A stretch of 64,000 nt of DNA from Flavobacterium degerlachei (GTDB lineage Bacteria > Bacteroidota > Bacteroidia > Flavobacteriales > Flavobacteriaceae), in assembly GCF_900106645.1 (NCBI RefSeq), contig NZ_FNMV01000002.1, forward strand, positions 1 through 64,000. Reading direction: 5' to 3'. Below the pieces are notes generated by a model. It was given only the letters and a program-made list of their open reading frames with translations, was not told the origin of the DNA and ran no database searches. A program made the position numbers and the translations under genes. This document shows positions 25,859 through 34,876 of the stretch, in pieces. Numbering within the stretch: the stretch's first letter is position 1; each line of letters begins with the position of its first letter.

Positions 25859-26477
25859 TTACTTAAATTTTGATTTTCTAATTAAAAATTTAAAAGTACA
25901 ATATATATATTACTAAATATTGCGCTAAGCCATTAAAATTCACTATATTAAACGGAAGCTACTGCTACAATTTGATGATTATTCGATAAAACAACCTACT
26001 TTACTAATTAATCTAAATAATTAGAACTTTTACGAGTAAAATAATATGAATTCGATTGTTGTTTTTCCAATACTACTGTATTTTGAGAGGCACAAACAAT
26101 AGTTTTTTCTTAGATAATAGTATTCATCGGCATACTATTTCCATACATAACAGCTTAATATTATGATTTGTTCTGAATTGTAATAAAAGAATTACATCAG
26201 CTTTTTATCACTACTGCCCATCACTATTCCGAATCACTACAACAGCAATATTATATTTTACTTTCAAATTTTCCCTATTTATTATATGCCAAAAACATCT
26301 AAAAAAACTAGTAATACCTCAACCAATCAGACCATCAAGTCTTCTAAAAATTAACAATCGTTAACATTCTGTTTTGTAAGATTTAACACTAAAATACAAG
26401 TCATTAATCTGCTATAACTGCGCCGTTCCCATTATAATGTCTAATTTTACATCAAACATTTAAAAAGTAAAGTATAT
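25859..26477. other. Long intergenic region of about 620 bp without a clear gene
   Basis: This AT-rich stretch separates the divergent binding-protein/kinase operon and the YceI gene. The only short ATG frame I noticed, 26286-26354 (22 codons, MPKTSKKTSNT...), is a Lys/Ser/Thr-rich string with no supporting signal. No exact -7 box with proper spacing was found for either neighbour, and no strong hairpin is evident. Confidence 0.5.
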
Positions 26478-27116
26478 ATGAAAAACTTAAAACTGATTGC
26501 TCTTGCAATGATACTATTTACTGCTGTTGGCTGTAAAGATTCTAAAAAAGATACTGAAGATAAAACTGTAGAAACCCAAACGACTGAAGGTACTTATACC
26601 GTAATCAATGACTCTACAAAAGTGAGTTTTACGGCGTACAAAACAACTGACAAAGCAGCTGTTGGCGGTACATTTAAAGAAATAACGTTAACAAATACTG
26701 GAGAAGGACAAACACCATTAGAAGCATTGAATGGAACTAAATTCAGCATTCCAGTAAGTAGTTTGTTTACTAATGACGCTACAGGAACCAGAGATCCTAA
26801 GATTTTGAAATTCTTTTTTGGCGTATTGAAAAATACGGAACTTATTTCTGGTGAGTTTAAAGTTGCTGCTGATAACACTTGTTCAATAGATGTATTATTA
26901 AACGGAAAAACAGCAAATATTCCTTTAGAAGTCACTACTAATAACGATACTAGCCTTTCTTTTGACGGAGTAATGAATTTAGAAAACTGGGATGGTTTAG
27001 CTGCTGTAGCATCTATCAATAAAGCTTGTGAAGCATTGCATACCGGAGCAGATGGTGTAAGTAAAACATGGAGCGAAGTGGCAGTACATGCTGATGTATT
27101 GTTGAGCAAAAAATAA
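26478..27116 (+). CDS. YceI-family lipoprotein
   Basis: The 212-aa precursor has a lipoprotein signal ending LFTAVGC (lipidated Cys19), a short charged linker, then a YceI-like lipocalin-type domain: STKVSFTAYKT, GGTFKEI and later the FDGVMNLENWDG segment. YceI proteins bind isoprenoid or other lipophilic molecules in the periplasm. A member with a Lys/Asp/Thr-rich linker after the lipidated Cys is expected on the periplasmic or surface side of a membrane. It is monocistronic with a strong terminator 80 bp after the stop. Confidence 0.8.
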   Translation: MKNLKLIALAMILFTAVGCKDSKKDTEDKTVETQTTEGTYTVINDSTKVSFTAYKTTDKAAVGGTFKEITLTNTGEGQTPLEALNGTKFSIPVSSLFTNDATGTRDPKILKFFFGVLKNTELISGEFKVAADNTCSIDVLLNGKTANIPLEVTTNNDTSLSFDGVMNLENWDGLAAVASINKACEALHTGADGVSKTWSEVAVHADVLLSKK

Positions 27117-27450
27117 AAAACATATTAGTTCAGTTAAACCGAATCCTTTGGTAGTAATAGTAAACACCATTTTATTTCTAAAACTACCATGAATAAAAAA
27201 AGCTACTGACTTCATAAGTTAGTAGCTTTTTTTATTACTTTTTTGACCCGTCCTGAAATAGTGATATACAAAAAACACCCTAATGAGAAAATACGCTAGC
27301 TGCAGAAATCACAAGAAGAAAATAACTAGCATGAGCTCTCTTTCTTCGAAATGACAAACTCAATATTATTTAGCAGTATTTGCGTAAGGGATTGCGGTCT
27401 CAATCTATTTTATTTAAAGTAATAAAGCTATAAGCCCAACCCCAATAACA
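27117..27450. other. Intergenic region between the YceI and SYLF genes
   Basis: Apart from the hairpin at 27195-27233, this 334-bp gap holds TTGACCCGTCCTGAAATAGTG near 27242-27262, which resembles the terminal sequence of some IS3-type elements as I remember them. No transposase fragment or second end is nearby. Nothing else is recognisable. Confidence 0.35.
27195..27233 (+). terminator. Terminator of the YceI gene
   Basis: AAAGCTACTGAC and GTTAGTAGCTTT form a stem (one G-U pair) with loop TTCATAA; the stem continues into paired A- and T-runs, so it could work in both directions. Confidence 0.85.
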
Positions 27451-27990
27451 CTACAATTTATTAAACCTAAATTTCTGTCCGCCAATTGATGCTTCATACA
27501 TAAGACCGCCTTTTTGCATGGTGAAGACCATAACGCCATCTGCATACTTTACATTTGCTGAGGCTCCCTCAGTTACCGCTACAGCAGAGGCTTGGGCAGC
27601 AAACTCAAAACGGCTGTCTTTGAACCTTTCCAATTCTTTTTTCGATTCAAAAAATATTACTTCGCGGTAGGCTTGTCCACCTGCCTGGAACCCGATGCTC
27701 AATTGCGATAATTTTGCCATTCCTATAACCTTGCCATTCTGATAAACAGCACCATTTCCAGCTGCCGCACCAACGCCGAGTCCTCCCTTACCAACATTGG
27801 GAAAAATGACGTACGCATACGCACTTTCAAAAATACTCTTCATAAGACCGTCATTCTGGATGAATTCCGCCTTCGCAGTTTCACAGTCAGCGATGATTTT
27901 GTTCTTTTTAGCTTTAGATTGTCCTAAAATGGGTGACACGCTTAATATGCAAGCCATCACCAATACCCAAATGATATTTAAATTTTTCAT
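27451..27990 (-). CDS. SYLF/Ysc84-domain lipid-binding protein, secreted
   Basis: The 179-aa protein has a Sec signal peptide (hydrophobic segment ending SPILGQ) and a SYLF domain: AYAYVIFPNVGKGGLGVGAAAGNGAVY, here seen as IFPNVGKGGLGVG, then GFQAGGQAYREVIFF and the terminal ASIGGQKFRF. In other organisms the domain binds phosphoinositides or other lipids; in bacteria it is exported and of unclear function. It stands alone, divergent from the GNAT gene. Confidence 0.85.
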   Translation of the reverse strand: MKNLNIIWVLVMACILSVSPILGQSKAKKNKIIADCETAKAEFIQNDGLMKSIFESAYAYVIFPNVGKGGLGVGAAAGNGAVYQNGKVIGMAKLSQLSIGFQAGGQAYREVIFFESKKELERFKDSRFEFAAQASAVAVTEGASANVKYADGVMVFTMQKGGLMYEASIGGQKFRFNKL

Positions 27991-28178
27991 CTCTTAAATG
28001 GATTAAATTATTCTATGTTTTATTTACTTAAAGATAATCATATTTTTTTTAAATTAAATTTATTTAACTGAATACCAACACTATAAACACAAAATACTTC
28101 ACTTTAGTAAGTTAAGTTTACTACTTAATCATTACTTATTTCAACAATATCTAAACCAGAAACAGGTCGTGTAGCGAA

Positions 28179-28210
28179 TTGCATTTTTGTTATGCTTTTA
28201 TTTACCTTTG
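28179..28210 (+). promoter_or_regulatory. Promoter of the GNAT acetyltransferase gene
   Basis: TTG (28179-28181), a 21-nt spacer and TACCTTTG (28203-28210) match the TTG-N17-23-TAnnTTTG consensus. The ATG follows 28 bp later. Confidence 0.65.
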
Positions 28211-28238
28211 AAAAACAACAATAAAAAGACCATTGTAA

Positions 28239-28748
28239 ATGATTACAAAAGCAACTTTAGAAGATGTTTCGAGTTTAAATAAATTAATCAATTCAGCTTA
28301 CCGAGGAGAGTCCTCTAAAAAAGGATGGACTACTGAAGCCAATCTACTAGAAGGTAGCCGAACGAACGAAATGGAGTTAATCGAAATTATTCAAGATCCA
28401 AAAAATACGATTCTGAAATTTACTGAGGGAAACCAAATCCTAGCTTGCGTTTTGCTTGTTGAAAAAGAACAACAATTGTATTTAGGAATGCTAACGGTAT
28501 CTCCAGACTTACAAAATAGCGGTATTGGAAAAAAGCTTTTGTTTGAGGCCGAAACTCATGCAAAAGCTATAGGACTAAATGCAATTGTTATGACGGTAAT
28601 ATCAGCTAGAACCGAATTGATTGATTGGTACAAACGCCATGGTTATACTGATACGGGAGCAAGAGAAGCTTTCCCAGTGAGTGATATTCATATTCCAATA
28701 TCAGAGGGGAAATTAGAATTTATGGTGTTGGAGAAAAAAATAGCCTGA
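28239..28748 (+). CDS. GNAT-family N-acetyltransferase
   Basis: The 169-aa protein has the GNAT fold signature: GMLTVSPDLQNSGIGKKLL supplies the acetyl-CoA pyrophosphate-binding loop (here QNSGIG), followed by the NAIVMTV strand and the YKRHGYTDTG motif. The acceptor is unknown. It has its own promoter and ends within the first base of a 19-bp perfect terminator stem shared with the convergent DUF3037 gene. Confidence 0.88.
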   Translation: MITKATLEDVSSLNKLINSAYRGESSKKGWTTEANLLEGSRTNEMELIEIIQDPKNTILKFTEGNQILACVLLVEKEQQLYLGMLTVSPDLQNSGIGKKLLFEAETHAKAIGLNAIVMTVISARTELIDWYKRHGYTDTGAREAFPVSDIHIPISEGKLEFMVLEKKIA

Positions 28749-28790
28749 TTTTACTGGGGCGATAAAAACTATTTATCGCCCCAGTAAAAT
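28748..28790. terminator. Bidirectional terminator with a 19-bp perfect stem
   Basis: The arms at 28748-28766 and 28772-28790 are perfectly complementary over 19 bp (core TACTGGGGCGATAAA) with a 5-nt loop. It separates the convergent GNAT and DUF3037 genes and overlaps the last base of the GNAT stop codon. Confidence 0.85.
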
Positions 28791-28797
28791 GCTTGCT

Positions 28798-29181
28798 TTA
28801 CAAAACTAAATCTTCAAATAGTCGTTGCGTAGTTTGTTCCAAATCGTCGCACAATCCAGGATGCGGTCTTGAGCTTTGAATAACGGAACTACGCAGAGCA
28901 GTTAGCCAACGAAAACGAGACGGAATATCCATCAAAGCAATTGGCCCGCCATCTTTAGTTCCGTGTGCAACTTTTTCGAAAGCCATTAAATTCATTTCGA
29001 TTTGTTCCACATCTGCTTCTGTTGAAAAAGATAGTACTTTTTCGACGTTAAGGGAATAAAGCACTTTTATAAATTTAGCTTTTTTACAAAAAAGAACAAT
29101 CCCTACATTGAGGAATTCTTCGCGTTCTACCCTAGGCACAACCCGAATTACGGCATACTCATATAAGTTTTTCTCGTGCAT
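28798..29181 (-). CDS. DUF3037 domain-containing protein
   Basis: The 127-aa protein matches my memory of DUF3037: YEYAVIRVVPRVEREEFLNVGIVLFC near the N-terminus (key part VPRVEREEFLNVG) and a C-terminal PRPHPGLCDD segment. Function is unknown. Its start overlaps the last 23 bp of the upstream HipA-like kinase gene in another frame, which indicates translational coupling and a shared task. No signal peptide. Confidence 0.8.
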   Translation of the reverse strand: MHEKNLYEYAVIRVVPRVEREEFLNVGIVLFCKKAKFIKVLYSLNVEKVLSFSTEADVEQIEMNLMAFEKVAHGTKDGGPIALMDIPSRFRWLTALRSSVIQSSRPHPGLCDDLEQTTQRLFEDLVL

Positions 29182-29953
29182 TTTGGGCTTCCTTAATAAA
29201 AATTTCTGAATGATTTAATCGGGTCAATAGGAACTGTAAATACACATTTCGCAATTCTGCCGCTGTGTCTTCTACTTCTTCCCACTGCAACCAATCCTCG
29301 GGGATTAGGTTTACAATTCCTTCTAATACTTCTGGAGTCAATAATTGTTTAAAAGCGGTATCCGTTTCAGCTAAGGCTGCAGCCTGTGGTAACAATACGT
29401 GATCTTTGATTAATGCAAACGGACTTTGAGCATGCTTCTCCCAATTAGTCCAAGAGTGATGAAAATACAGACTTGCCCCGTGATCGATGAGCCATAATTC
29501 CTTATGCCAAATCAACATATTCGTATTTCTAAAAGTACGGTCAACATTTGTTATGTAAGCGTCTAGCCATACAATTTGTGAAGCCAAAACTGGATCAACA
29601 ACTGTTACCACCGGATCAAAATTAATCGCACCTGATAGAAAATGCAGCGCCAGATTCATCCCTTGACTTCCTTGCAGTAAATCCTGAATTTCCTCATCAG
29701 CCTCTGTTCGTCCAAAAGCTTCGTCCAGATTTGCAAAAACTAATTCGGGCATTTTCATACCTAATGCACGGGCAATCTCACCGCCAATTAATTCAGCGAT
29801 TAAAGCTTTAACACCGTGACCGGCACCTCTAAATTTAAGGACGTATTTAAAATCATCATCGGCTTCCGCCAAAGCTGGCAAAGAACCGCCTTCGCGCAAA
29901 GGCGTGATGTACCGCGTAACATTTACGGTTCGAAGATTGAAGTTGGTTTTCAT
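29159..29953 (-). CDS. HipA-family kinase-like protein
   Basis: The 264-aa protein resembles the C-terminal kinase lobe of HipA. YVLKFRGAG holds the candidate ATP-binding Lys40, DAYITNVDRTFRNTN gives the catalytic Asp/Asn set (Asn136, Asp138, Arg139, Asn143), and LIDHGASLYF provides the metal-binding Asp157. HipA kinases phosphorylate a tRNA synthetase and are checked by the HipB antitoxin, but no HipB-like DNA-binding gene is present; the partner is a DUF3037 protein with which this gene overlaps by 23 bp. A toxin role is therefore not supported. It is probably a two-protein kinase module of unknown target. Confidence 0.8.
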   Translation of the reverse strand: MKTNFNLRTVNVTRYITPLREGGSLPALAEADDDFKYVLKFRGAGHGVKALIAELIGGEIARALGMKMPELVFANLDEAFGRTEADEEIQDLLQGSQGMNLALHFLSGAINFDPVVTVVDPVLASQIVWLDAYITNVDRTFRNTNMLIWHKELWLIDHGASLYFHHSWTNWEKHAQSPFALIKDHVLLPQAAALAETDTAFKQLLTPEVLEGIVNLIPEDWLQWEEVEDTAAELRNVYLQFLLTRLNHSEIFIKEAQNAREKLI

Positions 29954-30024
29954 ATTCGGAATTTACTAAAGTACAAACTTACAAATTAGTTGAGTGGATT
30001 TTACTGGAAGCATAAAAAATCCTA

Positions 30025-30492
30025 CTACTTACTAGTATAGGTTTGCCCTTTACTTTTTTTTATTGATAGAAGTTGCTTGCAATAATAAATAGACTCATCT
30101 CTTACTTCTATATTCATTTTTAATGTCACTTTCTTATTATTATTCTCTAAATCATGAGAAACATAGGGCTTTAGCAATTTATAATCTGACTCATCAAAAT
30201 ATACTATTTTGACAGAATCATTAAACTTTACTCTAACCCAAGGAGACGTAATGACTTTATATTTTTTTAAATTATCAAAATATTCTAAAAGATGTAAATC
30301 ATTACTACTAGGATCTTTTATTTGACGTATACTATCCAAAATATTTTCCCATTTATTAATATTCTTTTGATCTAGATTATAATAATTAAATACTTCAACG
30401 GATTTAAAAGCTAAATCTCCCTCCATAATTCTGTCTTTTGGAGAACAGGAAATAAAAAAGAAAGCTGTAAATAATAGTATAAACTTTTTCAT
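30025..30492 (-). CDS. Hypothetical lipoprotein
   Basis: The 155-aa precursor has a short lipoprotein signal ending FFFISC (Cys16) and no domain that I recognise. It starts 3 bp after nnrD on the same strand, so the two are probably co-transcribed, although no functional link is obvious. Confidence 0.65.
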   Translation of the reverse strand: MKKFILLFTAFFFISCSPKDRIMEGDLAFKSVEVFNYYNLDQKNINKWENILDSIRQIKDPSSNDLHLLEYFDNLKKYKVITSPWVRVKFNDSVKIVYFDESDYKLLKPYVSHDLENNNKKVTLKMNIEVRDESIYYCKQLLSIKKSKGQTYTSK

Positions 30493-30495
30493 AAT

Positions 30496-31350
30496 CTATT
30501 TGCTTTTTTCTAAACTCAAAAATGCTTTCCCTAAATACTTAATAATATCCGAAGCGATGAAGGACTGATAGCCCGTTTTTGGCAAAGCGATATCGGCCGT
30601 TAGTCCGTGAAGATAAACGCCCATGATGGCAGCGTCAACTGGTTTATAGGATTGTGCTACTAAACTTGTAATAATTCCCGTTAAGACATCGCCACTTCCC
30701 GCAGTCGCCAAAGCAGCATTTCCAGTTGTGTTTTCATAAATAGTTCCCCCATCAATAATATGCGTGGGTGCTCCTTTCATCACAACAACCAAATTATATT
30801 GTCTAGAAAAGGCAATTGTTTTATCGAATTTGTCTGCTTCCGTACTCCATTTTCCTATTAAGCGTTCTAATTCTTTGGGATGCGGCGTTACTATTGTTTT
30901 GGGTTGTAATAACGCCAACCAATCTTTGTTATTTGACAAAATATTCAAAGCATCCGCATCTATAACTAACGGAATTTTGTTGGTTTTTAGAAAATCATGA
31001 ACTGCTTTTTGAGTTTCAGTTTCTTGTCCTAAACCTGGACCGATCGCAATGGCTTGTGGTTTTATATCGAATGTAATGTTGGAAATATATTTTTCACTTT
31101 CATCCGTTAGTGTCATGACTTCGGGATTTGAAATTTGCAGGATTTGATAGCCACATTCAGGAACATAGGCCGTTACGAGTCCGCAACCTGTTTTTAGGCA
31201 GGAATTTGAAGCCAATACAGCTGCTCCTATCTTCCCATAACTTCCTGCTATAATCAATGCGTGACCTTGAATCCCTTTGTGGGTTTGGGAATCAATGGGT
31301 TTGTAGCGTTTTATGATTTCGTTCTTATCTATGAAAATGGGCTGCATCAT
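30496..31350 (-). CDS. nnrD: ADP/ATP-dependent NAD(P)H-hydrate dehydratase
   Basis: The 284-aa protein corresponds to the C-terminal half of Yje[20 protein letters not shown] (core [10 protein letters not shown]), [18 protein letters not shown] and the nucleotide-binding [17 protein letters not shown] with GSGD. It repairs damaged hydrated NAD(P)H. In many bacteria it is fused to the epimerase NnrE; here only the dehydratase is present. The first two codons are both Met, so the start may be either. It is followed at once by a small lipoprotein gene. Confidence 0.92.
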   Translation of the reverse strand: MMQPIFIDKNEIIKRYKPIDSQTHKGIQGHALIIAGSYGKIGAAVLASNSCLKTGCGLVTAYVPECGYQILQISNPEVMTLTDESEKYISNITFDIKPQAIAIGPGLGQETETQKAVHDFLKTNKIPLVIDADALNILSNNKDWLALLQPKTIVTPHPKELERLIGKWSTEADKFDKTIAFSRQYNLVVVMKGAPTHIIDGGTIYENTTGNAALATAGSGDVLTGIITSLVAQSYKPVDAAIMGVYLHGLTADIALPKTGYQSFIASDIIKYLGKAFLSLEKSK

Positions 31351-31393
31351 TTCGAATTATTTGTTTAAAAATACAAATTAATAGGGAAACAAA

Positions 31394-31480
31394 AGCCCCT
31401 AGCCCAGATTGAAATGGAAATCCTTTTTATTTTTTCTTTAAAAATAAAAAGATTGCAGTGGAAAGCTGGAAATAGCTCCT
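31394..31480 (+). repeat. Palindromic intergenic repeat, copy 1 (AGCCCC ... TAGCTCCT)
   Basis: The element starts AGCCCCTAGCCC, has ATGGAAATCC, then a T-rich/A-rich hairpin arm pair (TTTTTATT with AATAAAAA), then GATTGCAGTGG and ends GGAAATAGCTCCT. A second copy, on the minus strand at 58797-58862, shares the AGCCCC start, GTGGAAATCC, GATTG and GGAATAGCTCCT. Both copies lie between divergent genes, here between nnrD and gcvT. Confidence 0.65.
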
Positions 31481-31566
31481 AAATACTATTGAATTTACAT
31501 ATTTGATGCCTTAAATATGATAATTTTTCAATAAATTAGCCACTTCAAATTTTATATACATACACA

Positions 31567-32649
31567 ATGAAAAATACTGCGCTTACGCACATACACGAAA
31601 GTTTGGGAGCAAAAATGCTTCCGTTTGCTGGATACAATATGCCTATTTTATATGAAGGGGTGAATGCTGAACATGAAACGGTTAGAAATGCTGTAGGTGT
31701 TTTTGATGTTTCGCACATGGGAGAATTCTTGCTTTCGGGTCCAAATGCTTTGGCTTTGATCCAAAAAGTGACTTCAAATGATGCTTCTGTATTGACAATA
31801 GGAAGAGCACAATATTCTTGTTTACCAAACGATAAAGGTGGTGTTGTAGATGATTTGATTATCTATAAAATGAAAGAAGAGCAGTATTTATTGGTTGTAA
31901 ACGCTTCTAATATTGAAAAAGACTGGAATTGGATTTCATCTCAAAATGATTTAGGAGTAGACATGAAAAACATATCTGAAGATTATTCTTTATTGGCAAT
32001 TCAAGGGCCTAAAGCGGTTGAAGCTATGCAATCATTATCTTCAATCGATTTGTCAGCTATCAAATATTACCATTTTGAAGTGGCTGATTTTGCTGGAGTT
32101 GACAATGTAATCATCTCTGCAACGGGTTACACTGGTTCAGGAGGTTTTGAGATTTACTGCAAAAATACTGAAGCGGAACAAATATGGAATAAAGTTTTTG
32201 AAGCTGGAGCGGCTTTTGGAATCAAACCAATTGGTTTAGCGGCGCGTGATACGTTGCGTCTTGAAATGGGTTTCTGTTTGTACGGAAATGACATTAGCGA
32301 CACTACTTCTCCACTTGAAGCTGGATTGGGTTGGATTACTAAATTCACAAAAGAATTCACGAATTCTGAAAACTTGAAAAAACAAAAAGAAGAAGGAGTT
32401 ACTAGAAAACTAGTTGCTTTTGAAATGCAAGAACGTGCAGTACCAAGACATGACTATGAAATTGTAGATGGAACTGGAGCTGTGATTGGGATTGTAACTT
32501 CTGGAACAATGTCGCCTTCTATGAACAAAGGAATTGGACTGGGTTATGTTACCGTTGCAAATAGCGCCGTGGATAACGATATCTTTATTAGAATTCGTAA
32601 AAATGATGTTCCTGCGAAAGTGGTAAAATTACCATTCTACAAGAAATAA
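31567..32649 (+). CDS. gcvT: Glycine cleavage system T protein (aminomethyltransferase)
   Basis: The 360-aa protein has the normal GcvT length and signatures: an N-terminal [15 protein letters not shown] segment (core FAGYNMP), [20 protein letters not shown] and [17 protein letters not shown] (core RDTLRLE). It moves the aminomethyl carbon from lipoyl-GcvH to tetrahydrofolate, releasing ammonia. The P and H proteins are not in the window, so the complex is assembled from distant genes, common in Bacteroidota. No glycine riboswitch is visible in the short 5' region. Confidence 0.95.
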   Translation: MKNTALTHIHESLGAKMLPFAGYNMPILYEGVNAEHETVRNAVGVFDVSHMGEFLLSGPNALALIQKVTSNDASVLTIGRAQYSCLPNDKGGVVDDLIIYKMKEEQYLLVVNASNIEKDWNWISSQNDLGVDMKNISEDYSLLAIQGPKAVEAMQSLSSIDLSAIKYYHFEVADFAGVDNVIISATGYTGSGGFEIYCKNTEAEQIWNKVFEAGAAFGIKPIGLAARDTLRLEMGFCLYGNDISDTTSPLEAGLGWITKFTKEFTNSENLKKQKEEGVTRKLVAFEMQERAVPRHDYEIVDGTGAVIGIVTSGTMSPSMNKGIGLGYVTVANSAVDNDIFIRIRKNDVPAKVVKLPFYKK

Positions 32650-32736
32650 ATTGTTTCGCAGTCAAAAAATTCTTAAATATTAATCTGATTTTAAATATAA
32701 TTAGCTTAATTTTAAGTGATACCATGACCACGATCT

Positions 32737-34770
32737 ATGAAAACAATTTCACTGCTTTTGTTATTGACAACATTTTCGGTTTTTGCCCAAAATGACACTA
32801 AAACATGTGAAATACTTTCTAAAATAAATACGCTTATTCAAAGCGAACATATTCTTCCAAAACCGATAGATGATAGTCTATCGGTTTTTGTTTTTGACCA
32901 CTTTATTGACGAGCTCGATCCATCGCACAATCTATTTCTGAAGTCTGAATACGAAACTCTTTCGCAAAAATATCGTTTCCAAATTGATGATTATATCATT
33001 GCTAAAAACTGTTCTTTCGTTACTGATATAGTCAACACTTACAAAACTGGACTAGCCAGAAACAAAGTCTGTATAGAGGCAATCGCCAATGAAAAACTAG
33101 ATTATGAAACAAAAGATACTATTCGGTTTTACAAGAAAGCATTTCCATTCTATCTGCTGGAAAGCCACGTCGGAAAAGTTTGGAGAAAGAAAATAAGATA
33201 TGAAGTTCTTGATGACATCGCTTCAAAAAATAGCAGCATCGACTCCATAAAATCTAATTTTGATGTACTTGCTTCAGCATCAAAAAAATCAATTGTCGAG
33301 AATGAACTTTGCCGAATAAACACCATCCTGCAAAGTACGACTGCTTATGAAGAGAGTATATTCAATAATTTCTGTAATTATTTTGACCCACACACCGCTT
33401 ATTTCAGTAATGACACTAAGTCAAATTTTGTTTCGTCTTTATCAAAAGAGCATCTTTCACTTGGTTTAAATGTCAGTCTAAATGAAAAAAATGAAGTTAT
33501 CATAAATGCTCTAAATCCAAATGGGCCCGCATTTCAGACGGGCAAAATAAAAAAAGGGGATCAAATAATTTCTGTATCTAATATGAAGGAAAGAATAATT
33601 GTCTCATGTGCCACAATAGAGTCAATTTCGACAATGATTATCTCTGATACCAATAAGACAATTACCTTAACGCTGAGGAGAAATTCCGGTCAAAATTTTG
33701 ACGTTACTATTGATAAACAACTGATAAAAGACGAAGCTAACACGGTCTACAGCTTTATCATCGAAGAAAAAAATAAAAAATTTGGTTACCTGAAAATTCC
33801 CAGCTTTTATGCCGACTTTGAAGGAAACAGCGGTAAAGGTTGCGCCGAAGACGCTGGATTAGAAGTTCTGAAATTAAAGAAAGAAAATATTAAAGGCCTA
33901 ATTATAGACTTAGTTGACAATGGAGGCGGCTCAATGGAAGAGGCGATAAAACTAGCAGGAATGTTTATCGATTCGGGACCCATTTCAATTATTGTAGACA
34001 GCAAACAACGTCAAACCATAGTAAATGATCCTTATAAAGGCATGCTATTTAAGGAACCAGTGGTTGTTTTAGTAAATGGTAATACGGCATCTGCAAGCGA
34101 GTTTTTCGCTTCTATTTTACAAGATTATAACAGGGCTTTGCTGCTGGGAGGCTCCACTGTTGGTAAGGCAACGATGCAAACGATAATGCCAGTAGACGAA
34201 AATGACAATGACAATTTCATAAAGGTGACCATTAACAAGTTTTATCGCGTCACCGGAAAAAGCAACCAGGCATTAGGTATTATTCCAAATGTATACATAC
34301 CTATAATCTATGAAACGATATTTCCCAAGGAAAGCAACAGTCCTTCTTCATTTAAAAATGACAGTTTGACAAATCAACTTGTTTTTAAGCCGTTCCATAA
34401 AAAAAGCTTCCTTGATAATATTGCAAACAACAGCAAAAAAAGAATTGCTACCGACTCCTATTTCAATGAAATAAGGGAAATAAACCAAAAAATAACCGAC
34501 ATAATTACTAAACCAAAGCTGCCTTTACCTATAACTATTGAGTCGGTTTTTGAAGAACAAATGGAGGTAACTCGCTTATCAAAAGAGATCATTGGTGTTG
34601 AAGCTCACATCAGTAATTTGAATATTTATAACTCCTATCTCAATAAATTTCTTCTGACTTTATATCCTGATGAAAAAGCGAATAATCTCTTTCAACTGGA
34701 AACATTAAAAACAAATCACTTACTGAAAGAGTCCATTAACATCTTAGAAGATTTCAATTCTTTAAAATAG
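32737..34770 (+). CDS. S41 family C-terminal processing peptidase with PDZ domain
   Basis: The 677-aa protein starts with a signal peptide (hydrophobic run ending SVFAQ). An N-terminal helical part is followed by a PDZ domain (GPAFQTGKIKKGDQIISV) and the S41 core: LIIDLVDNGGGSMEEA, then VNGNTASASEFFAS with the catalytic Ser and TVGKAT with the catalytic Lys. Such tail-specific proteases degrade or mature periplasmic proteins. The C-terminal 170 residues are helical and may be a dimerisation or substrate region. The size matches bacterial Prc rather than the short CtpA type. Confidence 0.87.
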   Translation: MKTISLLLLLTTFSVFAQNDTKTCEILSKINTLIQSEHILPKPIDDSLSVFVFDHFIDELDPSHNLFLKSEYETLSQKYRFQIDDYIIAKNCSFVTDIVNTYKTGLARNKVCIEAIANEKLDYETKDTIRFYKKAFPFYLLESHVGKVWRKKIRYEVLDDIASKNSSIDSIKSNFDVLASASKKSIVENELCRINTILQSTTAYEESIFNNFCNYFDPHTAYFSNDTKSNFVSSLSKEHLSLGLNVSLNEKNEVIINALNPNGPAFQTGKIKKGDQIISVSNMKERIIVSCATIESISTMIISDTNKTITLTLRRNSGQNFDVTIDKQLIKDEANTVYSFIIEEKNKKFGYLKIPSFYADFEGNSGKGCAEDAGLEVLKLKKENIKGLIIDLVDNGGGSMEEAIKLAGMFIDSGPISIIVDSKQRQTIVNDPYKGMLFKEPVVVLVNGNTASASEFFASILQDYNRALLLGGSTVGKATMQTIMPVDENDNDNFIKVTINKFYRVTGKSNQALGIIPNVYIPIIYETIFPKESNSPSSFKNDSLTNQLVFKPFHKKSFLDNIANNSKKRIATDSYFNEIREINQKITDIITKPKLPLPITIESVFEEQMEVTRLSKEIIGVEAHISNLNIYNSYLNKFLLTLYPDEKANNLFQLETLKTNHLLKESINILEDFNSLK

Positions 34771-34822
34771 ACTTAAAAGTGTATTTTTTCCGTCAATTTC
34801 TTAAAAAGAACAGCGCATCATC

Positions 34823-34853
34823 TTGGTAAAAACAACTAATAGCTGTATTTTTG
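34823..34853 (+). promoter_or_regulatory. Promoter of the YebC-family gene
   Basis: TTG (34823-34825), a 20-nt spacer and TATTTTTG (34846-34853) match the flavobacterial consensus exactly. The -7 box lies 23 bp before the ATG at 34877, which rules out a longer coding frame starting within the promoter. Confidence 0.75.
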
Positions 34854-34876
34854 CGACTCAATATAATAAATTAGAA

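Noticed and set aside
26286..26354. 22-codon ORF (MPKTSKKTSNT...) upstream of the YceI gene
   Set aside because: Too short, low complexity, no promoter or conservation evidence visible.
29159..29953. HipBA toxin-antitoxin module
   Set aside because: There is a HipA-like kinase, but no HipB-like helix-turn-helix gene next to it, and the protein lacks the HipA N-terminal subdomain length.
31481..31566. Glycine riboswitch upstream of gcvT
   Set aside because: The 5' region is short and AT-rich without the conserved paired-aptamer pattern.
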